Shown here: one piece after another, positions 13,261 to 25,933 of the stretch
Numbering within the stretch: position 1 is the stretch's first letter
Layout of the letters: the number at the start of each line of letters is the position of its first letter
Source of the DNA: Paracentrotus lividus
Taxonomy: Eukaryota; Echinodermata; Echinoidea; Camarodonta; Echinidae
DNA: 64,000 bases
Reading direction: 5' to 3'
Assembly: GCA_940671915.1 (NCBI GenBank)
Contig: CALNVZ010002974.1
Location: 19,861,157-19,925,156 of the forward strand
Notes under the pieces: generated by a model
What the model was told of the DNA's origin: nothing
Database searches by the model: none
The model's input: only the letters and a program-made list of their open reading frames with translations
Made by a program: the position numbers and the translations under genes

Positions 13261-16200
13261 ATTAAGATCCGGCTTTTGATCGCGCGAGCGCCAAAATTTG
13301 CACGATTGGTAGTGCTGTTGATGTTAAACTACAATTGAAGCAACAGTTAATTTTCCTCTATATAATTAATTATTTATTATTATCGAATCTAAAATTTATG
13401 CTATATTTATGAACTTTAAAACTCATTAGATTGTTACTATTACAAAACGTGAAAGCTTCTGGGAATGCTAAGTTTGTGGATTAATCTCTATAGGATTGCC
13501 TAACCTAATTTGTATGAGAAAAAATTTGTGTTTTCGAAATAGAGATTCCTTGTGTATTTCCTGTGATGAATTTTTTTTCTTTATTTATGTTTGTATTTTC
13601 TTTCTTCTTTTTCGACCTTTGTTGTCTTTGTTTTTTCTCGCACAAAATTATTGCATACCATTTTGGGTGTGGGCAAATGTAGATGCTAAATAAATAATTC
13701 GCCATGAAAATGAAGTGAAAATAATTCAGACCTTATACCAACCCCCACCAGTGGGTCACTGGAGATTTTTGCTGGGTGTACCTCAATTTGTTATTGCAAT
13801 TAAAATATCAAATTAATACTGTCATGGATTCAGTTGTAGTGATATGGACAAGTGGTACATTAAATCTGAGCTTGATCTGGAGAAATATGATACATGGAAT
13901 ATACATATTATTTGTAAGGCGGAGGCATAAACTACGCCCCCTCCCATGTCTGTGTGTTCGAGTCACTTTGTCGATGGACATATGAGAGGTGCAATAATTT
14001 CCAGGTGTTGATTATCTTAAATATCAATCAATTTAATCAAAATTATATTTTGGTGGGTTAGATTTTAAAGGATAAGTAGGTAAATAATCAATATAGATGG
14101 ACTAGTAATCCAAGTAAGGAAGTCAGCATATCCATTTCCAGTCAGGTTTTAAAAAATGAATATGTTTATGTACCGTTTTTCCATCTAATTATCATTTTAT
14201 GTTAATATGCGAATGAGCTATGTACAATTTGCGAGAAAATTCACGAAACATCTAGTTTCATGAAAATTCAGATCTTGCTCTCTATGATATTGTAGGCGTA
14301 TAATAAAAAATCTAAAATTTTATGTTTGTCTCCCAAAAAGGTTCACTTTTCTAAAAGAATGGCCCAATAGCATTAGTCCCTTTTTTCAGGCATGACCATA
14401 GTTGGTCCACACACGTGACAGTGGGTTCACGTTGTGTGACCAATTTCAATGTTAATATAACTAAACTAAAGCTATCATGGCCTTCATATTGGGTGAGATG
14501 CAAGGCACATTATATCAGCTTTTTGGTAAAAAAAATGTTAATCAATGTAATAGAACTATTGCGCTTCGCGGGTGGAGCGTTGAATTTTCGTGTTTGTGTG
14601 GGTCACGTTTGTGACATTGAGTAAATTAATTTCTTTAGTTTAATTATCATTACCAAGAAAATGTCAACACATATTTTTTCAGTTATTTTAAAGGAATGAA
14701 GGTATAAAAAGGATTATAATGACATATAATCAACGTAAGCGAGACATGCATTATACAATCATAGTCAGGCGTTTCTCAATACAAATGATATTTTATGTAC
14801 CATTTTTCTATTCAATTTTATATATGTTAATTTATTGCAATCGTTGAGCATGAAAAATGTGTAAAATTAAGATAAAAATGCATTTCATGAAACTTCAGAC
14901 AATGCTCTATATGAATGTGCAGCTTAAAACAAAAGGGGAAAAACTTTGTTTTTCGCGTAAAAAGGTTCATATTTTTCAAATGGAATCCCCCATAAGCTGC
15001 TGCTAGCGTCTCCGCTGGCTAGCGTATGGTGGTGCAAAGGTATACCAATATGTGTTCAATTGCCCGAGTTACTTGTGCGATCCTATTATGGAGGGATTTG
15101 TTTTGTTCTTATCTGTCAGTATCATCGTTTATAACTTTAAAAAAAGTACTCAGGCCTAAGAAGGTTTATTAATTTTCTAAATATATAAATATGACAGGCC
15201 AGTTCAACCACATAATTTGTCCAGAAGAAAAACATGGGTGTGTGAGATATTACTTTTTTTTTTTTCTTCTTTTTTTTTTTTTTTGCTGTAGGGGAGACGG
15301 GGATGGAAGTTAGACGGGCAAGTGTTACAGTTCCAGTGTGCGTAAGTTTGGAACAAGATGGAGTCTGTGCTAACTTGGCAGTCTATATACAGTCCTACAC
15401 ATAGCTGTGATATGAAACTGCCGGTCATGAGGTTTTCTCCGTGTTTTATTAAAAAGTAACATCAACAAAAAGACTCTTTTACAGTTTCCAAGTAGAATTT
15501 TTACCAAATTAAAAATTTGTAGTTTCTACAACTAAAGGCACATCGATGATAGTCTAGGTATTGTGAAATATAGTACATGTATGTCAATAATACCCCATGA
15601 TGCCACTTGTCCCTGTTTCTGCCAATTATGGCTTTTATACTTTGGATTTATGATGGTAAAAGTCACTCCATGGGGTAGGGTTGTTTACAACAATCTACCC
15701 CAATGTGACATTACACATGTAAAGTAATTTTGTTTCAAGTTTTCAGGTTGTTAAAATTTTATATTTCTATTATTACTTTAGTCTATTCTAGAGCTCTACT
15801 TGACTACGTAAACGATACGCATAGAATACTGGAAAAGTGAATAACAATAATATGGTATAAGAGATTAGAATGTAACCAATAGTGTTCCTGTATGTTACAT
15901 ATAGTAACATTTACCCGAGTTATGGTTGTAACTTAACCTCCCGTATGCGGGGTTAGGTTGTTACAAAAAAAAATGTCTTCATTAATTAAGCTGCTAGTTT
16001 AAATTGTTGTTTACATGTTTTCAAGTTCTATGTGCCTCAGGGGATTTTGCCAACATTAATAGTGAACTACAGACCCAAAATGAGTGTCGTGAGTAACTTT
16101 CATTTTAGAATGTAATCAATGTGTGGCCCTCAAGAAAGGTGAAGTTTGAAATCTGTCCATCCCCTCGGTCTCCCGCGTGACTGTAAGTTCAACGAAACTG

Positions 16201-16361
16201 TTAAATCTGTTTTACACTCGTAAAGCAGCACTGTGGAGGCGATGAAATGCATGATGCTCTGGTACGACAGGGTTAAGGTTGATTTGTCTTGCTTAGGGAT
16301 AACAGTGCGCTGTTATCCATATGCACCCGTGGGGAGAGGCCCGATGTTGTGATTTTGATTT
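13261..16361. other. Copy of 23.03-25.92 kb, no gene
   Basis: Noisy inverted copy of the 0.6-kb tandem duplication, the poly(A) tract (here poly-T near 15255-15282) and the TIR element with GGGGATGGA ends. Degraded CACGTG-containing motifs are visible near 14404 and 14595. No gene is supported. Confidence 0.65.
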
Positions 16362-16362
16362 T

Positions 16363-17218
16363 CGTGCCCTCTAGTGGATATGTGATCGAGATATGGATTG
16401 GTGACAGGTCCGATCTCTCAAAAAGATTTACACTAGAAAAGTTTGTCATCGCGATCAACGCCTGGCTTGTGATTAGGATGAGGGGGCGTGTGCGTTGGGG
16501 GGTGGGGTCTGAGGGGGGGTGAGGGGGGAGGGGGGGGGTCGTGTTGATATTTTTTTTCGGCTCTTCGGCTTCTGTTCGTTAATGTCGTCATTTGACATAC
16601 ATTTAGCTCGTGGGGCACGTAAGGGGTTAGGTTTAGGGGTCAGCGGGTATAAGGCCAATGGTTTTGGGCTTACATATGTTTGTGTGTTGGTTTTTACTTG
16701 CTTGTCAATTTCGGCGGCCGCCCCCTTATTAAGGGTAAGTGTCTCCTTGTTTTTCATAAATTGGCCCAACTAATGCAATTGTTTTGCATAATATTTTTGA
16801 TATGATCAACTATGCTGTTCTATTCAATCTTTATGTCAATTGGTTGCTAGATCAGTAATATGAACCTGAAAAATCTGACTACCAATCTCGACCTGTTCCC
16901 ATCTAACATGTTTGATATTACAGCGCGTGCAGCACGGACCACACACAGCAAGATACACACGGGCGCTATCAGCGTGCATTATTCTCTGCGCTAACGCTTT
17001 CGACGGTCGCGCACCGTACGCGTATATTTCGGAGTTCGAAAAATAGGAATGATTTTGATAATCGCAATATATTTTTATTTGACAAACATCCACACTTTGA
17101 GCTTAATCTGTTGTGGAAGGATTAGTCTTGATATTACTTACTATGTCCTCTCAAAAAAACAGATAGAATGTAATATTTTTGCCTTGCAAAAGTTATGAAC
17201 TACTTTAAGGGTCGATTT
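16363..17218 (+). repeat. Exact 856-bp direct repeat, copy 1
   Basis: Identical to 19689-20544 at a constant offset of 3326. Copy 1 begins at CGTGCCCTCTAG, exactly where the noisy left arm ends, and stops being identical at GTCGATTT, where copy 2 has an extra T. Beyond that point the two sequences still match but with many indels. A perfect block abutting noisy flanks suggests one accurate contig piece placed twice. The G-rich stretch near 16496-16540 is low complexity. Predicted reading frames on either strand look non-coding. Confidence 0.93.
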
Positions 17219-18300
17219 GGCGGCCCCCTTTAGGTCATTTTGGCGCCCTTTTGGGAAGCCTACCCGGGCCGGAACCCCCCCGCCCCCCGAATACGAGCAG
17301 GATAAGAGCCTCTGTTACTATTGCCCCGTGTTACATAATATACGGTCCCCTACCATGATCATCATGATACCATGATAATGTATATGCTTATATCTCTCAT
17401 TACGTAAGTAGTAATTGTAAAAAAACTTTTCGAACAATGTTCTATGTACATTTAAGAATATTTATTCATACGTAATCATTATGTTGCGACATTTAAACCA
17501 AAAACCACATTCTTAAGTTGGAAACAAACAATATTACGCAGGTCTTACACAATCAAATTGTAGGCCAACCTGCGCATAGGAAACTTGACTTTTCAATGAG
17601 AAGTATCTATATACAAGGCAAAACAAATGATCATTTAGCTGCATTTTTTCCACAATGAATATTACACTGCACGTACTTTGTATTATATATATATTTTTTT
17701 TTTTCACGTCAACCGGACAAAATTACTCTCAATGGGTGGGGGTGTGGGAGGCGTTTTTTTTTTTCCGTCCTATATTTCAAATTACACCAATGACAGTATA
17801 GTACGTCTTACCCACGGGCCAGGCTTTTTTGTTTTTTGATTTTGTTTGACTTTTTGGGGGGAGGGGGGTCTGGGCCCGTAAGCCCCCCCCCCCCCGGATC
17901 GCGCCTGTATTCGGGACTGGCCTGGTCGAGTGATACTTTCGTACTAGGAACTCTTGTACAATCTTTGTTTTGTACTAAGGTTATCACGCATTCTTATAAT
18001 ATGGAGAGTCATCGTGGCACTTGTCTGCAATGTGGTAGGCAAAGTTCTGGTAGTTTGCGGTTAAGCAGGGAGATGGGATCTCCCTTATCCAGTGAAACAT
18101 CCAGTCGTCAGCATCGCACATAGACTCTCGTTATCTCAATCTTCATTATGCCATGCAAGTTCATTGGTTGAATGCCTACCATGGTCGGGTGTGTAGCAAA
18201 ATCTGAAATTCCAAGTCCCCCCCCCTTATGAAATCTGGATTAGCCACTGAACCATTGCGCGTATTCTGGCCCGGCCCCCGGATAGGCGCTCAAGGGGCGC
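17219..18300 (+). repeat. Central triplication, forward segment 1 (noisy)
   Basis: Continues from copy 1 and matches 20545-21660 with frequent single-base indels. It contains a G/C homopolymer element with GGATC-GCGCCTGTATTCG at about 17895. It ends with GGATAGGCGCTCAAGG and GGCGCC at 18300, immediately before the sequence turns back on itself. Confidence 0.85.
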
Positions 18301-19688
18301 CTTCAGATTTTGCTACACCCCGACCCCATGGTAGGCATTCAACCAATGACCTGCATGGCATAATGAAGATTGAGATAACGAGAGTCTAGTGCGATGCTGA
18401 CGACTGGATGTTTCACTGGATAAGGGAGATCCCATCTCCTGCTTAACTCGCAAACCACCAGAACTTTGCCTACCCATTGCAGACAAGTGCCACGATGACT
18501 CTCCATATTATAGAATGCGTGATAACCTTAGTACAAAGACAAAGATTGTACAAGAGTTCTAGTACGAAAGTATCACTCGACCAGGCCAGTCCTCGAATAC
18601 AGGCGCGGATCCGGGGGGGGGGGGCGCTTACGGGCCCAGACCCCCCTCCCCCCAAAAAAGTCAAACAAAATACAAAAAACAAAAAAGCCTGGCCCGTGGG
18701 TAAGACGTACTATACTGTCATTGGTGTAATTTGAATATTAGACGGAAAAAAAAAATACGCCTCCCACCCCCACCCATTGAGAGTAATTTTGTCCGGTGTG
18801 ACGTGAAAAAAAAAAAAAATATATATATATATATATACAAAGTACGTGCAGTGTATATATTCATTGTGGAAAAAATGCAGCTAAATGTATCATTTTGTTT
18901 TGCCTTTGTATATAGATACTTCTCTATTGAAAGTCAAGTTTCCTATGCGCAGGTTGGCCTATACAATTTTGATTGTGTAAGACCTGCGTATATTTGTTTT
19001 GTTTCCAACTTAAGAATGTGGTTTTGTGTTTAAATGTCGCAACATAATGATTACGTATGAATAAATTTCTTAAATGTACATAGAACATTGTTCGAAAAGT
19101 TTTCGTTACAATTACTTACGTAATGAGAGATATAAAGCATATACTTATCATGGTATCATGATGATCATGGTAGGGGACGTATTATTGTAACACGGGGCAA
19201 TTGTAACAGAGGCTCTTATCCATGCTCGTATCGGGGGGGGGGTTCCGGTCCCATGGGTAGGCTCCCAAAAGGGCGCAAAATGACCTAAAGGGGTGCCGCC
19301 AAAATCGACCCTTAAAGTAGTTCATAACTTTTGCAAGGCAAAAATATTACATTCTATCTGTTTTTTTGAGAGGACATAGTAAGTAATATCAAGACTAATC
19401 CTTCCACAACAGATTAAGCTCAAAGTGTGGATGTTTGTCATTATATTGCGATTATCAAAATTCATTCCTATTTTTTCGAACCTCGAAAAATATACCGTAC
19501 GGTGCGAACCGTCGAGCGTTAGCGCAGAGAATAATGCACGCTGATGCGCCGTGTGTATCTTGCTGTGTGTGGTCCGTGCTGCACGCGCTGTAATATCAAC
19601 GATGTTGATGGAGAGCAGGTCGAGATTGGTAGTCAGATTTTCAGGTTTCATATTACTGATCTAGGCAACCAATGACAGTAAGATTGAA
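18301..19688 (-). repeat. Central triplication, reverse segment (noisy)
   Basis: Reverse complement of about 16823-18205 with many small indels. It starts with TTCAGATTTTGCTACAC (counterpart near 18190) and ends with TAAGATTGAA (counterpart at about 16823). About 95 bp (18206-18300) form the unpaired turn. The forward-reverse-forward order resembles a long read that passed the same molecule more than once. Confidence 0.85.
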
Positions 19689-20544
19689 CGTGCCCTCTAG
19701 TGGATATGTGATCGAGATATGGATTGGTGACAGGTCCGATCTCTCAAAAAGATTTACACTAGAAAAGTTTGTCATCGCGATCAACGCCTGGCTTGTGATT
19801 AGGATGAGGGGGCGTGTGCGTTGGGGGGTGGGGTCTGAGGGGGGGTGAGGGGGGAGGGGGGGGGTCGTGTTGATATTTTTTTTCGGCTCTTCGGCTTCTG
19901 TTCGTTAATGTCGTCATTTGACATACATTTAGCTCGTGGGGCACGTAAGGGGTTAGGTTTAGGGGTCAGCGGGTATAAGGCCAATGGTTTTGGGCTTACA
20001 TATGTTTGTGTGTTGGTTTTTACTTGCTTGTCAATTTCGGCGGCCGCCCCCTTATTAAGGGTAAGTGTCTCCTTGTTTTTCATAAATTGGCCCAACTAAT
20101 GCAATTGTTTTGCATAATATTTTTGATATGATCAACTATGCTGTTCTATTCAATCTTTATGTCAATTGGTTGCTAGATCAGTAATATGAACCTGAAAAAT
20201 CTGACTACCAATCTCGACCTGTTCCCATCTAACATGTTTGATATTACAGCGCGTGCAGCACGGACCACACACAGCAAGATACACACGGGCGCTATCAGCG
20301 TGCATTATTCTCTGCGCTAACGCTTTCGACGGTCGCGCACCGTACGCGTATATTTCGGAGTTCGAAAAATAGGAATGATTTTGATAATCGCAATATATTT
20401 TTATTTGACAAACATCCACACTTTGAGCTTAATCTGTTGTGGAAGGATTAGTCTTGATATTACTTACTATGTCCTCTCAAAAAAACAGATAGAATGTAAT
20501 ATTTTTGCCTTGCAAAAGTTATGAACTACTTTAAGGGTCGATTT
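19689..20544 (+). repeat. Exact 856-bp direct repeat, copy 2
   Basis: Identical to 16363-17218. It is preceded directly by the end of the reverse segment and followed by a noisy forward segment, so both borders of this copy lie at junctions between perfect and noisy sequence. Confidence 0.93.
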
Positions 20545-21660
20545 TGGCGGCACCCCTTTAGGTCATTTTGCGCCCTTTTGGGAGCCTACCCATGGGACCG
20601 GAACCCCCCCCCCGATACGAGCATGGATAAGAGCCTCTGTTACATTGCCCCGTTTGTGTACATTATACGGTCCCCTACCATGATTCAATCATGATACCAT
20701 GATAAGTATATGCTTATCTCTCTTACGTAAGGTAGTAATTGTAACAAAAATTTTCGAACAATCGTTCTATGTACATTTAAGAAATTTATTCATAACGTAA
20801 TCATTATGTGCGCATTTAAACCAAAAACCCATTCTTAAGTTGGAAACAAACAATATTACGCAGTCTTACACAATCAAAAATTTAGGCCACCTGCGCATAG
20901 GAAACTTGACTTTTCAATGAGAAGTATTCTAGTTATACAAGGCAAAACAATGATACATTTAGCTGCATTTTTTCCACAATGAATATTACACTGCACGTAC
21001 TTTGTATAATAATACTATATTATTTTTTTTTTTTCACGTCAGACCGGACAAAATTTACTCTCAATGGGTGCGGGGTGGGGAGGCGTATTTTTTTTTTTCG
21101 TCCTATATTTCAAATTACACCAATGACAGCTTATAGTACGTCTTACCCACGGGCCAGGTTTTTTGTTTTTTTGATTTTGTTTTGACTTTTTGGGGGGAGG
21201 GGGGTCTGGGCCCGTTAAAGCCCCCCCCCCCCCGGATCCGCCTGTATTCGAGGACTGGCCTGGTCGAGTGTACTTCGTACTAGAACTTTGTACAATCTTT
21301 GTCTTTGTACTAAGGGTTTATCACGCTATTTCTTATTAATATTGGGAGAGTCTCGTTGGCCACTTGTCTGCAATGGTGGGTAGGCAAAGTTCTGGTGGTT
21401 TGCTGAGTTAAGCAGGAGATGATCTTCCCTTATCCAGTGAAACATTCCAGTTCGTCAGGCATCGCACTAGACTCTCGTTTATCTCAATCTTCATTTGCCA
21501 TGCAAGTTCATTGGTTGAATGTCCTACCATGGGGTCGGGTTGTCAGCAAATTGAAATTCCAAGTCCCCCCCCCCTCCCCTTTATGATAATCTGGATTAGC
21601 CACTGAACCATTGCGCGTTATTCTGGCCCGGCCCCCGGATAGGCGCTCAAGGGGCGCCGA
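20545..21660 (+). repeat. Central triplication, forward segment 2 (noisy)
   Basis: Third version of the same sequence, matching 17219-18300 with scattered indels. Unlike segment 1 it runs through GGCGCTCAAGGGGCGCC and continues into unique sequence at about 21661. This is therefore probably the real genomic order. Confidence 0.85.
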
Positions 21661-23007
21661 AAAGAGGAGAAAAAAGTGGGAAAAAAGAGAGGAATTTCTA
21701 CCTTAAACTTAGGTGAGACATTTTTTGATCTCTAATTAGGGGCGCGAAACTAACCTATTAACTTGGAGGTGCCCATATTGATCTTATAATATTTTATTCT
21801 TTAAGCCGTAGGCCTATGCCTGGCAGGGCGCCATTTTTTTGAAAAGTACACAAGGGGCAAACGAGGACCCAGATGGGGTGCGATTGGAACACCCCTCCAG
21901 CAATAAAAGTGTTTTAATGGGACAAAAATTTTAATATCGATTGACCGACTGAACCCATGACCCCCCCCCCCCCCCTAGCTTATCGCTTGGCCGGCGCACA
22001 GTGGCGCCCAGAATCTCCTCAAACTGCCGCCAAAACTCCTTTTCTAACTTAGGAACGGTTAATTAGTAGTAAGTTCCGTAGAAAGAGTCTTGTTTAAGGT
22101 TTCAGACCCGGGTAGATTCGATTAGAAGAACAGTGTTTCAAATGCTATTTGGACCGTCATGCAAATAATGGCTAATTTGGACAACGCCAATTATTATAAG
22201 GGTAACACATATGTTAGTACTTATTTTATTTCCCGTTTTGACATGTGTTGAATTGGTTAATGGGCGTCGAGACAAGAAGATAAACAGGACCGGATTGGTT
22301 TCTATGGGTAACGAGTTATAGATTGTACGGTATTCTGTATTGGTTATGCAGATTTCTCTAAAAATGTTTATTTATATATTTTCTCAAAATTATATTTGAA
22401 GAAACATTAGTACTGTCTAGTAAGTGCAGAGATAGTTTAGGGAGAGGGATTCAGGGAACAAAATAGGAGTATAAGGAGTATATTTTAAGAATTGCCTGAC
22501 ATCAAGGTATATTGGATGAGTTGGCATGGCTGTGTGGTTCTGATGGTACTAGGTGGAAATATCAGGCTTTCTTAGGTAGTGAAAATCTGGTTAATCTTTT
22601 TGTGTGTTATCGTGCGTTTTATTATTCGAATTGAATTGAAATGAATTTCGGTTTTATAAATGGAATACTGAATATTAGAAGACTAGGCTTGTACCAATTA
22701 TGGTAGGAGCTGATTACATTTTCGAGATGGTTACAATTTAATAGTCATAATATGAATTAACAAGTGGGTGATTATCAGATAAAACAACATAAACATACAA
22801 CGTAGCCCTATTCATAACTAGTACGAGGCTAACTAAGTTATGGAAAGGTGGTTTTTGGTTTAGAAGGGGGACAGAGGTAAAGAGGTGAGATATGGATAGA
22901 AGTTGATTCTAGAAATAAAGGAGTTAGTCTATCTTGAACAACAAAACCAAAACAAACAAACAAACAAACAGAGGCATAGCGAGAAGATGGAATAGGATAG
23001 AAGTAAA
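21661..23007. other. Single-copy spacer before the N gap, no gene
   Basis: About 1.3 kb without a counterpart elsewhere in the window. It holds a C-run followed by a TAGCTTATCGCTTGGCC phrase near 21961, which resembles the element at 25934-26237, and a CAAA microsatellite near 22950. No coding region or RNA gene is seen. Confidence 0.6.
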
Positions 23008-23032
23008 NNNNNNNNNNNNNNNNNNNNNNNNN
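23008..23032. other. Assembly gap of 25 N
   Basis: A run of exactly 25 N. The clean arm begins immediately to the right. Its mirror image in the left arm ends at the same relative point (16361), so the inverted repeat is bounded by this gap. Confidence 0.99.
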
Positions 23033-23087
23033 AAATCAAAATCAACATCGGGCCCCCCCCCCGGGGTGCAATATGGATACGCGCCTG

Positions 23088-23200
23088 TTATCCCTAGCAG
23101 AAACACTTAACCTGTGTACAGAGCATCATGCATTTCATCGCTCCACATGCTGTTTGAGTGTAAACAGATTTAACAGTTCGTTGAACTATACGTAGGGGAG
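23088..23200 (+). repeat. Inverted ~110-bp repeat, partner of 34380-34498
   Basis: Starts AGAAACACTTAACCTG and runs through CGCTCCACATGCTGTTTGAG to ACGTAGGGGAG. The reverse complement of 34380-34498 gives the same order of words with roughly 85-90% identity. The pair could be the ends of one 11.4-kb element or two insertions of one family. Confidence 0.75.
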
Positions 23201-24032
23201 ACCGGGGATGGACGTTACAAACTTCACTTTTTGGGCCAGATAATTCTAATGAAAGTACTCACACACTCCATTTTGGGTCTGTAGTTAGCCTATTATGTTG
23301 GCTAAAACCTGAGGCACATAGAACTTGAAAACATGTAAACACTAATTAACTACAGCTTAATTAATGAAGACATTTTTTTTTTGTAACAACCTACCCCGCA
23401 TACGGGGTAGGTTGTTACACCATACGGGGTAAATTGTTACTATATGTAAACATACAGGAAATTTGTTACAATGTGTAAATCTCTTATACCATAATTTTGT
23501 TTCAACTTTCCAGTTTCTTGGTATCGTTTACAGTAGATCAAGTAGAGCTCTAGAATAGACTAAAGTAATAATAGAAATATCAAAATTTTAACACCTGAAA
23601 ATTGAAACAAAATTACTTTACATGTGTAATGTAATTGGGGTAGATTGTTGTAACAACCTACCCCATGGGTGATTTTACACATAAAATCAATTGTAGTAAA
23701 GCCATAAGGCAGAATTACAGGGCATGGCTCAGGGGTATATTATTGACATACATGTACTATATTCACAATACCAGACTATCATCATGTGCCTTTAGTTGTA
23801 AGAACTACTAAAATTTTTAATTTTGGTCAAAAATTCACTTGGAACTGTAAAAGATGTCTTTTTGTTGATTTACTTTTTAATAAAACAACGGAGAAACCTC
23901 ATGACCGGCAGTTCATCACAGCTATGTGTAGGCTGTATATAGATGCAAGTTAGCACGAACTCTCTTGTTCCAACTTAGCACACTGAGAACTGTAACAACT
24001 GACCCGTCTAACTTCCATCCCCGGTCTCCCCT

Positions 24033-24034
<2 letters not shown>
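23192..24034. mobile_element. TIR element with GTAGGGGAGACC ends
   Basis: The left end reads GTAGGGGAGACCGGGGATGG and the right end is its reverse complement at about 24014-24034. Inside, phrases of the type GGGGTAGGTTGTTAC and GGGGTAAATTGTTAC recur at 23395-23440 and 23637-23665, some in inverted pairs. No transposase frame is seen, so it is probably non-autonomous. The left end overlaps the end of the 110-bp inverted repeat. Confidence 0.65.
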
Positions 24035-24035
<1 letters not shown>

Positions 24036-24075
<40 letters not shown>

Positions 24076-24082
24076 AAAAAAG
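24036..24082 (+). repeat. Poly(A) tract
   Basis: A long A-run interrupted by a GAAG unit. It follows directly after the right end of the GTAGGGGAGACC element. The mirrored T-run is at 15255-15282 in the left arm and is shorter, as expected for homopolymer error. Confidence 0.9.
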
Positions 24083-24329
24083 TAATATCTCACACTACCC
24101 AATGTTTTTCTTCTGGACAAATTATGTGGTTGAACTATGGCTGTCATTTTTATATATTTAGAAATTATACTTCTTAGGCCTGTATTTTGTTAAAGTTTAA
24201 ACGATGAATACCTGAGCTAAGATAGAAAAAACAAATCCCTCCAAATATGGTCGCCTACCTCAGGGGCAATTGTAACAACATTGGATACCTTTGCCCCATA
24301 CGTAGCCGCGGGACGCTGCAGCGCTTTGG

Positions 24330-25474
24330 GGCGATTCTTTGAAAAATGAACCTTTTGGGGGAAAAACAAAGTTTTTCCCTTTTGTTTTTAAGCTGCACAT
24401 TCATATAGAGCATTGTCTGAAGTTTCATGAAATGCATTTTTTATCTTAATTTTACACATTTTTCATGCTCATTTGCATAAATTAACATATATAAAATTTG
24501 AATAGAAAAATGGTACATAAAATATCATTTGTTTGACCCTGACTTGATTGTATATGCTGGTCTCCTTACGTTGATTATTGTCATTATATCCTTTTTTAAC
24601 TTCATTCCTTTAAATCTAACTGAAAAATAATGGTGTTGAATTTATTGTTTTAAGATAATTAACTAAAGAAATTAATTACCTTCAAATGTCACACACGTGA
24701 CCCAAAAACACGAAAAGTTAACGCTCCCCGAAAGCCATAGTTCTATTATTATTACATTTTTTTTTCCAAAGCTAGATATAATGTGCCTTGCATCTCACCA
24801 AATATGAAGCCATGATAGCTTTTAGTTTAGTTATTAATTAACTTTGAAATTGGTCACACACGTGACCCACTGGTCACGTGTGTGACCAACTATGGTCATG
24901 CCTGAAAAAAGGGACTATGCTATTGGGCCATTCTTTGAAAAGTGAACCTTTTTGGGACAACATAAATTTTAGATTTTTTTATTTTAAGCTACATATTCAA
25001 ATAGAGCAATGTCTGAATTTTCATGAACTGATGTTTTTTCGTGATTTTTGCAATTGTTCATGCTCATTTGCATAAATTAACATAAATGATAATTAGATGG
25101 AAAAACGGTACATAAAATATCATTTTTTAAAACCCTGACTGGAATGGATATGCTGACTTCCTTACTTGGATTACTGTCATTATATTATTATTTACCTCTA
25201 TTCCTTTTAATCTAACCCCAAATATAATTTTGTTAAATTGATTATATTAAGATAATCAACCCTGGAAATTAATTGCCCTTAAATGTCACACAAGTGACCA
25301 GAAAACACATAAGTTTATGCCCCGCCTTAACCATGGCTATGGTATTATTATTATCATTATTTCTCCAAAGCTAGATTTAATGTACCTTGCATATCACTAA
25401 ATATGAATCCATGACAAGTTTTAATTTGATTATTACTTAATTAGCAAACAAATTGGTCACACACGTGACCCACT
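24330..25474. repeat. Diverged tandem duplication, unit ~0.6 kb
   Basis: Unit 1 (about 24330-24873) and unit 2 (about 24926-25474) share the same order of words: ATTCTTTGAAAA-TGAACCT, CATGCTCATTTGCATAAATT, GGTACATAAAATATCATT, TCCAAAGCTAGAT and GGTCACACACGTGACCCACT. The offset is 596 at the start and 603 at the end. Identity is roughly 75-80%, so the duplication is old. Both units lack a reading frame. Confidence 0.85.
24852..24887. repeat. Inverted pair of CACGTG-containing 16-mers
   Basis: GGTCACACACGTGACC at 24852-24867, then CACT, then the exact reverse complement GGTCACGTGTGTGACC at 24872-24887. Other copies of the motif are at 24689, 25284 (one mismatch in the core), 25455, 26480 and 27404. 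The core CACGTG is an E-box. Function is unknown. Confidence 0.9.
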
Positions 25475-25933
25475 GGGTGGGGGTGGTCATAAAGGTCTGA
25501 TTATTTTCACTTTCATTGGCTGAAATTAATTTATTTTAGCATTATTATGCCCCAAAATGGTTCTGCAATAATTTTTGCGAAAAAACAAAGACAAACAAAA
25601 GGTCGAAAAAAAGAAAGAAAAAGAAATACATAAGAAATTCATCAAACAGTGAAATACACAAGGAATTTATTTCGATACCAAATTTTTTCCAAGTACAATT
25701 GTTAGGAATCCTATAAAGATTATGCAAACACAAAATTAGCATTCCAGAAGCTTTAGTTTGTCAATTAGAACACAAATTATGAGTTCATGCAATGCATAAA
25801 TTAGCATAATTAATTCATATAAAATAAATTATTATTATCTTGGGAAAATTAACTGTGCTTTCTTGTAGTTTACATCACACACTACCATCGTGCAAATTTT
25901 TGGCGCTCGCGCGATCAAAAGCCGGGATCTTAT

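Larger units (their letters stand above)
1..16361 (-). repeat. Left arm of giant inverted repeat (noisy copy of 23033-38437)
   Basis: Read on the minus strand, this block follows 23033-38437 in order. Position 1 pairs with about 38437, 3300 with 35248, 5230 with 33445, 8900 with 29880, 13100 with 26080, 15260 with 24065, and 16361 with 23033 at the N gap. Every insertion in the right arm is present in the left. Differences are dominated by one-base insertions and deletions, often in homopolymers, at roughly one per 10-20 bases, which breaks every reading frame. Old segmental duplication would show mainly substitutions, so I infer uncorrected long-read sequence. The arm reaches the window edge and may continue to the left. 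Confidence 0.9.

Noticed and set aside
16433..17093. Conserved-looking frames duplicated at 19759-20419
   Set aside because: Identity reflects an exact DNA duplication, not selection. The peptides are Pro-rich low-complexity complements of a G-rich tract.
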